From positions 1 to 19,604 of the forward strand of contig JAJPXI010000130.1 in the NCBI GenBank assembly GCA_021205585.1: 19,604 nt of DNA. The letters are read 5' to 3'. The translations under genes and the position numbers were made by a program. Every line of letters starts with the position of its first letter. Within the stretch, counting starts at the first letter, position 1. This DNA is from Oscillospiraceae bacterium. Lineage in GTDB: Bacteria > Bacillota > Clostridia > Oscillospirales > Oscillospiraceae. Positions 8,029 through 15,305 of the stretch are shown here, one piece after another. The notes below the pieces were generated by a model. The model saw nothing but the letters and a program-made list of their open reading frames with translations, searched no databases and was not told where the DNA came from.

Positions 8029-8050
8029 CCCCCGGATTTTTCACCGGGGG
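8029..8050 (-). terminator. Terminator of the tape measure operon
   Basis: A 7-bp GC stem (8029-8035 with 8044-8050) starts 8 bases after the tape measure stop and is followed on the - strand by TTTTCTTTTT. This ends the late-type operon. Confidence 0.8.
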
Positions 8051-8058
8051 AATTTGGT

Positions 8059-11000
8059 TTAATCGTGTACACCTTCCGTTACAATGTCAATCGCTTCATT
8101 CACCGCATCGGTCAGACCGTTTACAACACCGTCCAAATCCATTCCGTTTGAAATGTTATTCTGCATACCGGATTGATCTATGTTGACTTCTGCAAGCGTA
8201 AACCTATTCACGGTTTCTTGCTCTGCAATATCACGCAAGTATTTCAATTCTTCTTCCGTGCAATCCACACTGTCCGCAACCGTGGAAGCGCTGTCTGCAA
8301 TATCTGAAACATCACTCCCAAGGCTGCTTGTTGCATCGTAATCTGTAAGGTAATCTTCCGCTGATACGACATCATCGGTGTTGAACAAATCGGACAAACT
8401 CAAATTTGAAACAGTATCTTCAATTCCTTCACCGAATGAATATCCTGCATCCCACGCATCCGAATAATCAATTCTATCAATCGCATAATCTTCAAGAGAA
8501 ATCGTTGACATGATTTCTTCACCTTCACCGAAGGTTTCATCAACCCAACTTCCCAAGGAATCACGCCAACCTTGCACCGATCCCGCCAAATTAGAACCGA
8601 ATATTGTATCAATCGCCTGTGCAAGCGTTTGAAGCAAGGAAAGAATTGTATCGACCAAGTCAAAGAACAACCTTGCGATTGCTCCGACCGGATCGGTAAA
8701 GACATTTGCAAAGAAATTCGCAAACGCTGCAATAAAGTTCCAAAGCGTAACGAATACGCCAATGATAATGTTGATTGCAGCAATGACAATATTTCCGATA
8801 AATGCGCCCGCTGTTGCGAACACACCGCAAATAACGCCTGTTGCCGAAATGGAAGTTCCTGCAAATTTGTTGATAGCCGCAACCGCCGCATAAATCACGG
8901 CGATAATTGCCAAAATTGCAATTACAATCCATACAACCGGGCAAGCATACATTGCAGCATTTAACCCTTGTTGTGCTGTCACCTCTGCCCATGTTGCGGA
9001 AGTAGTTGCCCAAATAGCCGCCGCATGAATTCCTTCCGCGACCGCAACAACACCTTTTACCGCCGCACTTGCCAATTCTGCGGTTTTGGTGAGTAATAAA
9101 TACCCGTAATAAACCGCCAATGCCGCCGCTACACCGTAAACAATCGGTGATATAATCGACCAATTTTCAGCGATGAAAGAACCGACATTCAAAGCGGCTT
9201 CAAGCACAACGGAAAGCACACCCATAAGAAATTCAAGGGCTGTTGCAATACCCTGAATAACCGCCGTGATTGTAGACCAATTTTCATTGATTGCATCCAC
9301 GAACAAAATCACATAGGGGTAAAGTTCACCGCCGATTGTTTCTTTCAAATCACCGAAAGCGTTATTCATCTGAATAATCTTACCTTCCGGGGTGTCGCTC
9401 ATGCTTTCGTACAATCCCGCCCATGATTCTTCAATCACTTGCGAAATTGCCGCCGCCGCTTGCATATCTTCCGACATATCAAGGTATTCTTCACCAAGGG
9501 TTGCAATAATCTGTTCCTGCGTTGCTGTACCCTCAATGATAGCTTCTTGCGCTTCCGTGAATTCAAAACCTTTCTTTGTCATAGCGTCATACGAACCGGA
9601 CATAATTTTTCCAAGGTTGGTTGCGTATTCTACCATTGATTCAGTATCAATTTCACCGCCCCCGGACATACCCATCGCATAATCTGCAAGGGTGTCCATC
9701 ATGGTTGTAATAGCATCGACATCCGAAAAATAGGTTGCAAATTCGGCGGCGGCTGCAATCATAGCTTCATCGCCGTAAATACCTTCCGATTGAATTTCAG
9801 CGGCTTTTGCGGTGATAGCGTCAAATTCAGCTTCAAGGGCTTTTGTTTCTGCACTCACCGTAACAACCACTTCATCATCAATGGTGGAAGAAATAGCGTT
9901 GATTTCGTCAACTGCATCGCTTGTATCGGCTGTTACCTCAATTTCAAATTGGGAAACGTAATCCGCATCAAGCATATTCCCCAAAACAACCATCAACTGA
10001 TTTTCGGCGTTCAACTGTGTGTTGAATGCTTCCGTGCATTCCTGAATCCAACTTACCGCTTTTCTTATTCCGGCAATTCCGGTATAAGCTGCAAGTGCGC
10101 CCTTAATCATGGTTTGAAGGCTGTTTGCCGATTCAACGCCTTGTTCAATGGTGCTGTTGAACTGTCCTTGTTCCGTGGTGTTATCCCTGATATATCTTTC
10201 AGTATTGCTTACCGTCTGCGATAACTGCAAATATGCAGCGTTCGCCGCTTCCACATCCATATTGTCAACGGCATCATTCATCGCCTGTTGCTGTTGTACC
10301 GCCTGATCCAGTTGCGCCCTTAATTGTTCCAGTTCGGCATTTGCTTCATCCGTTCCCATATTCAGGGGGTTGCTTTCAATCTGTTGCATTCGGTTTTGGA
10401 TAGCCTGCAAACGGGATTGTAACCCGTTCATATCCGTAACCATGTTAGACGGGAAAATGTTTGTGTTCGCCGCTTGTGCTGCAATCTTACTTTGTGTTTG
10501 GTTCAAAGTGTTCAACATATTGTTTGCACTTTGAACTTCCTGTTCAAATCTTTCAACCCCTGTTGTAGTGAACACTTCCAAAGAATCGCTTTGCCACTCC
10601 GGAACACTTATTTCCACATTCACGGTTGCAGCGACTTGTGAAGGAATATCGCCCAAGGCGGCGTTTAATTCCGTCTGTTGCTGTGTTGCGGCTTCAATTC
10701 CTTCCGTTAAAGCCTTGATCTGCATCTGCGCATATTCAGAATCAAGATCAATCTTGTTATTATTCAGATAGGTCAATGCGCCTTGCATATTCTGAATGTT
10801 TTTGTTTACCGCCGTCAGCTTGTCCACGGTATCTTCCGGCATGAAGTAGGTATTCCGCGCAACTTCATTGATAGCATTCTGAATTGGTAAAATGCCTTCA
10901 AGCTGCTGCTGAATATCCGCAATCCGCTGTTGCGCTTCACTGGTTGCCACTTCCACTTCAATATTCGTACCGTTTGCGGCTGCATCCTGCATCTGCTGCA

Positions 11001-11184
11001 AGGCTGCTGTTGCTTGATTCGCTTGTGCTGCTACGCTGTCTACAAAAGAAGTGGGCGCAGATTCATTCATGGTTGACTGAAAGGTTTCTACCGCTGAAAC
11101 ACCCCTATATATGCCGCCAATGATAGTATTCAATACATTGCTGAAATTGTCTTGAAGTTCAATGGTTGAACTTAAAGTAGCCAT
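8059..11184 (-). CDS. Phage tail tape measure protein
   Basis: This 1041-residue protein has the architecture of a tail tape measure protein, which sets the length of long phage tails and is ejected with the DNA. Residues 1-355 are Gln/Asn/Ala-rich with coiled-coil character. At about 595-630 lies TPEGKIIQMNNAFGDLKETI, a stretch typical of tape measure proteins. Residues about 640-865 hold several hydrophobic segments (for example around 675-700, 750-770 and 785-825). The C-terminal 170 residues are acidic and soluble. If the lambda ratio of about 0.15 nm per residue applies, it would specify a tail near 150 nm. The ATG at 11184 is preferred because AGGTGG lies 9 bases before it; the GTG three codons upstream overlaps that site. 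It overlaps the preceding gene by 26 bases. The frame is intact, and no tail tube, chaperone, distal tail or baseplate gene accompanies it. Confidence 0.88.
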   Translation of the reverse strand: MATLSSTIELQDNFSNVLNTIIGGIYRGVSAVETFQSTMNESAPTSFVDSVAAQANQATAALQQMQDAAANGTNIEVEVATSEAQQRIADIQQQLEGILPIQNAINEVARNTYFMPEDTVDKLTAVNKNIQNMQGALTYLNNNKIDLDSEYAQMQIKALTEGIEAATQQQTELNAALGDIPSQVAATVNVEISVPEWQSDSLEVFTTTGVERFEQEVQSANNMLNTLNQTQSKIAAQAANTNIFPSNMVTDMNGLQSRLQAIQNRMQQIESNPLNMGTDEANAELEQLRAQLDQAVQQQQAMNDAVDNMDVEAANAAYLQLSQTVSNTERYIRDNTTEQGQFNSTIEQGVESANSLQTMIKGALAAYTGIAGIRKAVSWIQECTEAFNTQLNAENQLMVVLGNMLDADYVSQFEIEVTADTSDAVDEINAISSTIDDEVVVTVSAETKALEAEFDAITAKAAEIQSEGIYGDEAMIAAAAEFATYFSDVDAITTMMDTLADYAMGMSGGGEIDTESMVEYATNLGKIMSGSYDAMTKKGFEFTEAQEAIIEGTATQEQIIATLGEEYLDMSEDMQAAAAISQVIEESWAGLYESMSDTPEGKIIQMNNAFGDLKETIGGELYPYVILFVDAINENWSTITAVIQGIATALEFLMGVLSVVLEAALNVGSFIAENWSIISPIVYGVAAALAVYYGYLLLTKTAELASAAVKGVVAVAEGIHAAAIWATTSATWAEVTAQQGLNAAMYACPVVWIVIAILAIIAVIYAAVAAINKFAGTSISATGVICGVFATAGAFIGNIVIAAINIIIGVFVTLWNFIAAFANFFANVFTDPVGAIARLFFDLVDTILSLLQTLAQAIDTIFGSNLAGSVQGWRDSLGSWVDETFGEGEEIMSTISLEDYAIDRIDYSDAWDAGYSFGEGIEDTVSNLSLSDLFNTDDVVSAEDYLTDYDATSSLGSDVSDIADSASTVADSVDCTEEELKYLRDIAEQETVNRFTLAEVNIDQSGMQNNISNGMDLDGVVNGLTDAVNEAIDIVTEGVHD

Positions 11185-11596
11185 ATTTTTCACCCACCTT
11201 TCTTAAAAATTCTTTTATCCGGTCTTTCAGCGTCAACCGGGGAACGCTTTCCAAATAATCCCGCTTTATACGGCGGCGCTTTAACTCCCATCTAAGCGCG
11301 TCATAATACATTCGGGTGTATCCGTCTGTTTTCGGCTTGTCCTTCATATTTTCCCAACGCGCTTGAAGTTCAGAATCGGGAAGCGCCATAATCTTTGGCA
11401 TGAACTTTTTCAAAATCGGGTAGAATTCCGATTCCTTTTTCAAAATCAATATGCCGTTATTGGTAAGGGAAGCATTAGTATTGGAATTCCAGTCAACGCC
11501 ATCAACCGGGGAAAGTTCCCGAATGTACCCCGCCCGCACCCATTGACTATTGACCGCCCATAATTCCGGTGTGATAACTTCTATATTTCTGTTCAT
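11159..11596 (-). CDS. Hypothetical protein upstream of the tape measure
   Basis: A 145-residue soluble, basic protein of no family I recognise. The N-terminal half contains WNSNTNASLTNNGILILKKE; the C-terminal third is strongly basic (LRWELKRRRIKRDYLE) and mostly helical. Its ATG overlaps the previous gene's stop as ATGA and its own end overlaps the tape measure start by 26 bases, so translation of all three is probably coupled. By position, tape measure chaperones often precede the tape measure gene in phages, so such a role is conceivable. The sequence does not show it. Confidence 0.75.
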   Translation of the reverse strand: MNRNIEVITPELWAVNSQWVRAGYIRELSPVDGVDWNSNTNASLTNNGILILKKESEFYPILKKFMPKIMALPDSELQARWENMKDKPKTDGYTRMYYDALRWELKRRRIKRDYLESVPRLTLKDRIKEFLRKVGEKYGYFKFNH

Positions 11597-11865
11597 GACT
11601 TGATCCCCTCAATCGTTGCCCTTGTAATCTCCAAAAATTCAATGTGCGGTTGCAGCATTGCCCGGAAGAATGCCGGGGTTTTCAGTAGATACTTTTCCGG
11701 CTTCTGTTTCTGCAACTTCAAGATTGAAATTTGAAGCATACGCATAATTACAGAACATTGCGGAAGCAGCTTCCCGTTTGACTGCTCAATCATTTCCCAA
11801 AGTCGCTTGATTTGATCCGCATATTCCTTTTCAGTGCTGATAAGTAATTTTTGATTGCTGTTCAT
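11593..11865 (-). CDS. Hypothetical small helical protein
   Basis: A 90-residue protein predicted by eye to be mostly helical, rich in Lys, Gln and Leu (for example MRMLQISILKLQKQKPEKYLL). It begins at an ATG preceded by AGAGGG and ends in an ATGA overlap with the next gene. I do not recognise a family. Its place between the sigma-like factor and the tape measure gene makes a late-gene or tail-assembly role possible. Confidence 0.7.
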   Translation of the reverse strand: MNSNQKLLISTEKEYADQIKRLWEMIEQSNGKLLPQCSVIMRMLQISILKLQKQKPEKYLLKTPAFFRAMLQPHIEFLEITRATIEGIKS

Positions 11866-11885
11866 CGTGTTTATCCCTCTTTCTT

Positions 11886-12821
11886 TTAATTTGTGGCAAG
11901 ACTTAAAATATCCTCAAATAATTTATCAATGTTTTCCTGCTTCGACTGCTCATGTTCAGCACGTTCAACATTTTTCAACGCCAAATATTCAACGATTGAA
12001 CCCCCATGTTCTTTGAAGCTTCTTAACCCGCCCTTATATGCTTTGCTGCTTTCAAGATAACCGTAACATTCAGCAATGTTTTGAAGCTTCTCCTTTTGGT
12101 GCAATATCTCCAACGCTTTTTTCTCTATTTGCCTGATACGCTCATAGGACAAACCCATTTGTTCCGCGATTTCTTCCAGTGTCTTTGAATAGCGGTAGCG
12201 TTCGGAAATGACCTCGCTTTGCTTACCGCCCAATTCATCAACGATTTTCCAAAGTTGGGCGGCAAGCTGTTCTTGTGCAACCGCTTCCGTAACCTGTTCT
12301 TCCAAATCAACCGGATCGGCAAGAATACTTTCTACAGTAATATCATCTGTTCCGGTTACAAAATCGCTTGTGCTTATGCACTCCGATTCATGTATTGCTT
12401 TTCGCAAATTGGAAAGCTGTCCTTCACTGATTCCCAACGCTGCACATATTTCAGAATCGGCGGCTTCTTTACCGTTTGCAGAACATTCCGCAAGGAAATT
12501 TTTGTATTTGGCAATTCGTATTCGCAAATATTCCGGTATGCGCTTTGTGTTTTTGGTATCGGATATGTAGCGCTGGAAAGTGCGGTTCAGGCACGGGAAA
12601 AGAAATGTTGTGAATTTGTTCCCCTGTTCCGGTTCAAAACCTTCAACGGCTTTCAATAAACCAAAATAGGATTCCTGCATCAAATCATCAATATCCGCAT
12701 AGGCGGCGTATTTTTTCGCTATCCCGTATATGAAGCCCCGATTCTGCAAAAAAAGCTGTTCCATCGCTTCTTCTGAATTTTCCCCGGTCTTAATTTGCAA
12801 AACCAACGCTTCATTCTCCAT
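11886..12821 (-). CDS. Sigma-70-like RNA polymerase sigma factor
   Basis: A 311-residue sigma factor. Region 2 spans about 25-85 with DIDDLMQESYFGLLKAVEGF (core binding and -10 recognition); a region 3-like helical segment spans about 97-150. Region 4 covers about 190-243, with the helix-turn-helix TLEEIAEQMGLSYERIRQIE for -35 recognition. It then continues for about 68 residues (244-311) beyond the normal end of region 4, an unusual helical, charged extension. The ATG at 12821 lies within the end of the upstream 65-residue gene (11-base overlap) with GGTGGGAG upstream. It is co-transcribed with the tape measure gene, so it may direct polymerase to late promoters of this element or of a helper phage; that role is inferred. 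Confidence 0.85.
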   Translation of the reverse strand: MENEALVLQIKTGENSEEAMEQLFLQNRGFIYGIAKKYAAYADIDDLMQESYFGLLKAVEGFEPEQGNKFTTFLFPCLNRTFQRYISDTKNTKRIPEYLRIRIAKYKNFLAECSANGKEAADSEICAALGISEGQLSNLRKAIHESECISTSDFVTGTDDITVESILADPVDLEEQVTEAVAQEQLAAQLWKIVDELGGKQSEVISERYRYSKTLEEIAEQMGLSYERIRQIEKKALEILHQKEKLQNIAECYGYLESSKAYKGGLRSFKEHGGSIVEYLALKNVERAEHEQSKQENIDKLFEDILSLATN

Positions 12822-13008
12822 CTTCTCCCACCACCTTTTTCAAAGCATCGCGATAGGCTTTGTGGATAGAAAACATTGAAATCATTTTATTTAAGGTTTC
12901 CTGCCGGATTCCCAATTCTTTTGCCATAAGGATATATTTTGCTTCTTCCTGCAACCGTTTTTCACTTTCCAATACCCCCATAGCCTTTGTATATGCTGTT
13001 TTCTCCAT
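12811..13008 (-). CDS. Small hypothetical protein translationally coupled to the sigma factor
   Basis: A 65-residue, charged and helical protein starting at an ATG preceded by GAGGTAGGAG. The segment LMAKELGIRQETLNKMISMFSIHKAYRDAL has a helix-turn-helix-like look but I cannot assign a family. Its 3' end overlaps the sigma factor gene by 11 bases, suggesting coupled expression. It could be a regulator or partner of the sigma factor; this is speculation from position. Confidence 0.65.
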   Translation of the reverse strand: MEKTAYTKAMGVLESEKRLQEEAKYILMAKELGIRQETLNKMISMFSIHKAYRDALKKVVGEDGE

Positions 13009-13029
13009 GCTCCTACCTCAATTCAAAAT

Positions 13030-13058
13030 GGGGTTGTGAGGTATTCCCCCGCAACCCC
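13030..13058 (-). terminator. Intercistronic hairpin upstream of the sigma operon segment
   Basis: A 7-bp perfect stem (13030-13036 with 13052-13058) sits in the 60-base gap between the 252-residue gene and the 65-residue gene. On the - strand the tail is ATTTTGAATT, too weak for a strong terminator. Partial attenuation or mRNA processing is more likely. Confidence 0.35.
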
Positions 13059-13068
13059 GAATGACTGC

Positions 13069-13827
13069 TTAAATCTGATTCTTCATGGTATCGTCAATAA
13101 TATCTTCTGCCGTGGGAACATAATTGCTGAACAGAAGCGGATATTTCAACGCAAGTTCTTCATACATTTTCCCTAGCCGGATTATTTCATCGGGTAGGAC
13201 ACAAACGGAATAGCGGGTGCGGTTCTGTACCTCAAAGCGTGACGCACCATTTACGCCCACATTTACAAGCTGATAATCAAGCAGCACCGGGTAATCTGTA
13301 ACCGCCTTGACATCATTCAGGTATTCCACATACGAATTTACTTCATCATTGGAACCCATATAGTCACGGATGATCCCCCTGATTTCAGGGCTATATTTAT
13401 CGGCTGCCTGCTGATTTTCCCAACGAATAGAAAGAACATCGTTGATAACCTTCAAAGCCTTATATGAGCCTTTCAGCGGTTCAATGACAGACCGGAACAA
13501 ATCCGCTGTGATATTTGCGCCGCACATTTCAATGACCTTCAAGGCGTTTGCAATGTCCGTTCCATGATCCATGCCATCTTCACCAAAAGAAACGGCGTAT
13601 TCCTCGCAAAACTGCTTCACAAGTCCCCGCAAAATATCAGAATTCCCCGCGCAAAGCTTTTCCATATCGGCTTTCAGTCCTGCAATGTGTTCCTGTCTGC
13701 CAAAATCAGAAAAGCGCCTATCAATGGCAATCTGATTTGCGGTATCTTCAATTTTTTTCGCTTCCTGCTCATGCTCACCAAGCAGCGCTAAGAAGCGGCT
13801 TGCATATTTTTCATAAGATTTTTCCAT
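13069..13827 (-). CDS. Hypothetical protein, 252 residues
   Basis: I do not recognise this protein. It is soluble and largely helical at the N-terminus (residues 1-60 with EHEQEAKKIEDTANQIA-type charged helices). It turns more mixed in the second half, with a beta-like segment YPVLLDYQLVNVGVNGASRFEV. No catalytic motif stands out. It follows the cold-shock gene by 19 bases and is in the same operon as terS, so a structural, scaffolding or assembly-modifying role is plausible. The ATG at 13827 follows AAAGGGG with 10-base spacing. The frame is intact and has a clear ribosome binding site. Confidence 0.75.
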   Translation of the reverse strand: MEKSYEKYASRFLALLGEHEQEAKKIEDTANQIAIDRRFSDFGRQEHIAGLKADMEKLCAGNSDILRGLVKQFCEEYAVSFGEDGMDHGTDIANALKVIEMCGANITADLFRSVIEPLKGSYKALKVINDVLSIRWENQQAADKYSPEIRGIIRDYMGSNDEVNSYVEYLNDVKAVTDYPVLLDYQLVNVGVNGASRFEVQNRTRYSVCVLPDEIIRLGKMYEELALKYPLLFSNYVPTAEDIIDDTMKNQI

Positions 13828-13846
13828 AATTTTTCATTCCCCTTTC

Positions 13847-14059
13847 TTACAGATCCAGTAATACAACGCCCTTTGCTGCTGTACCCTTGCTTGTGGTTTC
13901 GGTGCTTGCGATTTCAACCGCCTGACCGCTTACCGGATATACCCCGCCGAACCCGTCAACATCGGATATATGAAGGAAGTAATCATTCCCATCTTCCCCG
14001 GTGATAAATCCGTAACCCTTTTTCGTGTTAAAAAATTTGATTTTACCTTTCATTTTCAT
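13847..14059 (-). CDS. Cold-shock domain protein
   Basis: A 70-residue single cold-shock domain, an OB-fold that binds single-stranded RNA or DNA. The two RNA-binding motifs are visible: KGYGFIT (about 14-20) and DYFLHIS (about 26-32), with the starting GKIKFFNTKKGYG stretch typical of the family. The start follows AAAGGA. It lies 11 bases after the terS stop, inside the packaging-type operon, an unusual location for a cold-shock gene. It might act as an antiterminator, RNA chaperone or single-strand DNA binder for the element. Confidence 0.9.
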   Translation of the reverse strand: MKMKGKIKFFNTKKGYGFITGEDGNDYFLHISDVDGFGGVYPVSGQAVEIASTETTSKGTAAKGVVLLDL

Positions 14060-14070
14060 ATTGTCCTTTC

Positions 14071-14493
14071 TTATTGTTTCAGATCGTCCACGATCACAAC
14101 GGGTTCAAGCTCTATACTCACATCTTTTCTAAAAATCCCGTACCGCTTCCCGATCAATTCAGCGCACTTGATCCGGTCTTTTGCCGAAACCTCAATTTCT
14201 ATGACTTCCTGAACGCCATCACCAACAAACCGCAAAACTTGTTCTGTTTTTTCCCCTCTCATTACAGAAGTGAGATATTCCAAAACTTCCTGCGTGTCTG
14301 CAATTTGTTCATTATGAATCCGTTCAAGCTGTTCTTCAATGTAAGCGGCAATCTTCCGATTATCCAGTAATTTCACGGCTTGTTCATTCGCCGTTCTTGC
14401 CGAATATCCCGCCCGGATTGCGGCTTGTGTTGCGTTACAGTCAACCAAATATTCATCTGCAAAGCGCCGCTGTTTTACAGTCAACCCATTCAT
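14071..14493 (-). CDS. terS: Phage terminase small subunit
   Basis: A 140-residue protein of the Terminase_2 type, which recognises the phage DNA packaging site and delivers DNA to the large subunit motor. The diagnostic N-terminal segment LTVKQRRFADEYLVDCNATQAAIRAGYSARTA (residues 4-35) is a helix-turn-helix. The C-terminal SAKDRIKCAELIGKRYGIF (about 103-121) is the family's second conserved block. The start follows GAAGGTGATGGA. No large subunit lies nearby: the next genes are a cold-shock gene and unknown proteins. A lone small subunit is typical of phage-inducible islands, which redirect helper packaging. It has its own promoter with a dyad. Confidence 0.9.
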   Translation of the reverse strand: MNGLTVKQRRFADEYLVDCNATQAAIRAGYSARTANEQAVKLLDNRKIAAYIEEQLERIHNEQIADTQEVLEYLTSVMRGEKTEQVLRFVGDGVQEVIEIEVSAKDRIKCAELIGKRYGIFRKDVSIELEPVVIVDDLKQ

Positions 14494-14524
14494 TCCATCA
14501 CCTTCTTTCGTTTTCGGTGTCCTT

Positions 14525-14573
14525 ATTATACTATATCTTGTGGTTTATGTAATGCTTATATACAAGATTTAGT
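14525..14573 (-). promoter_or_regulatory. terS operon promoter with overlapping 12-bp dyad
   Basis: On the - strand a perfect TATAAT lies at 14525-14530, with a weak -35 (ATTACA, 14548-14553) at 17-base spacing. An inverted repeat with 12-base arms (14530-14541 and 14562-14573, 11 of 12 complementary) covers the spacer and upstream side. A good -10, poor -35 and dyad suggest control by an activator or repressor. Confidence 0.55.
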
Positions 14574-14594
14574 GATTTTTCGGAAAAATAATAA

Positions 14595-14615
14595 GCCGGG
14601 GGCATTACCCCCGGC
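14595..14615 (-). terminator. Terminator of the Mor-like gene, stop codon in the loop
   Basis: A perfect 8-bp GC stem (14595-14602 with 14608-14615) closes a five-base loop that contains the gene's TAA stop (14605-14607). The - strand tail TTATTATTTTT completes an intrinsic terminator. Terminating ribosomes would sit on the stem, so translation could affect termination. Confidence 0.8.
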
Positions 14616-14859
14616 GCTGAATGATATGATAGATATGCGGTACTGATAATTTCCACTTTTCCGCAATCTCTTTTATATCAAGGTTATTATAATAATCCTG
14701 CCTGATTGCCCGGTTGCGTTCGTCTTTTGAAGTGCAGCCGCCAAGATAACCTTGCGGAATGCGTATTTCTGCACCCGGCATTTCATCGCACAATTCTTCA
14801 AAAGCAGAAGCGCCGATAATGCTTTTCAATTTGTTCAAAGCAAGTTCATTATTGTTCAA
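14605..14859 (-). CDS. Mor-type helix-turn-helix transcription activator
   Basis: An 84-residue protein resembling the C-terminal part of the Mor/C family of phage activators, which turn on middle or late transcription in Mu-like phages. The beta-strand-like AEIRIPQGY (about 30-38) is followed by a basic helix (RNRAIRQDYYNN) and the helix-turn-helix DIKEIAEKWKLSVPHIYHIIQ (61-81). The start is a TTG at 14859, chosen because AAGGGGGTG lies upstream and no ATG is available. It ends inside its own terminator and lies directly before the terS promoter, so it is a good candidate to activate the terS operon. That link is inferred. Confidence 0.75.
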   Translation of the reverse strand: MNNNELALNKLKSIIGASAFEELCDEMPGAEIRIPQGYLGGCTSKDERNRAIRQDYYNNLDIKEIAEKWKLSVPHIYHIIQRRG

Positions 14860-14905
14860 AATCTCACCCCCTTATTTTTGAAAGTGAACTTTCAATTTTG
14901 ACATT

Positions 14906-14926
14906 ATTACACCCACATGACACAAA
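14906..14926 (-). repeat. 21-bp shared motif, copy upstream of the Mor-like gene
   Basis: Same motif as at 5343-5363, on the - strand, 20 of 21 identical. It lies 47 bases before the Mor-like start, so it could be a promoter or activator site. Proximity to terS also makes a packaging recognition site conceivable. Confidence 0.5.
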
Positions 14927-14993
14927 ACCGCCGCAAAAGCCTTATTTTATTGGCGTTCGTGGTTATCAAGTTCATAACATCACCAAAAGAAAG

Positions 14994-15107
14994 CTTTGAA
15001 TTTCGTGCGGAAAATTCAAATTTATTAAAATTCATTCAAATTCGCCGTTGTGCGGGTGGGGGAAGTTAAAAACAACTAAGTTTTACTAACCCCCGCCCGA
15101 ACACAAC
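14994..15107. other. Candidate replication or packaging region: AT-rich repeats plus long stem-loop
   Basis: This lies in a 260-base gap with no gene (14860-15119). At 14995-15041 the words AAATTCAAA or ATTCAAAT occur three times (one inverted) in AT-rich DNA. Next to them, 15047-15062 and 15090-15107 form a long imperfect GC-rich stem (GTTGTG plus a G-rich run against its complement). Short AT-rich iterons near the replication gene suggest an origin; the stem could instead be a terminator or a packaging site. No direct proof. Confidence 0.3.
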
Positions 15108-15119
15108 CGCTTCACGGGA

Positions 15120-15305
15120 TCAAAGACCTACTGAAAAAACCTTGTCATTCTCATTCAGATAATCAAGTGCAGCTTCCACCAAACCAAGTGTATTGATTTC
15201 ATCCGCTGCATCTGCTTCCAGTGCAAACACCAACGATTTAAGGATCGCCCTTGCTTTCCGTTCCCTATCGTCAATTTCTGTAATCTGCTGTTCTGTGAGT
15301 TTCAT
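15120..15305 (-). CDS. Small acidic hypothetical protein
   Basis: A 61-residue acidic, helical protein (MKLTEQQITEIDDRERKAR at its start). It begins at an ATG overlapping the stop of the preceding 116-residue gene (ATGA), so translation is probably coupled. No family is recognised. It is the last gene before the non-coding region with AT-rich repeats. Confidence 0.65.
   Translation of the reverse strand: MKLTEQQITEIDDRERKARAILKSLVFALEADAADEINTLGLVEAALDYLNENDKVFSVGL

Noticed and set aside
8400..9163. Open frames of about 165 codons on the - strand inside the tape measure gene
   Set aside because: Out-of-frame shadows of the tape measure coding sequence with odd composition and no ribosome binding site.
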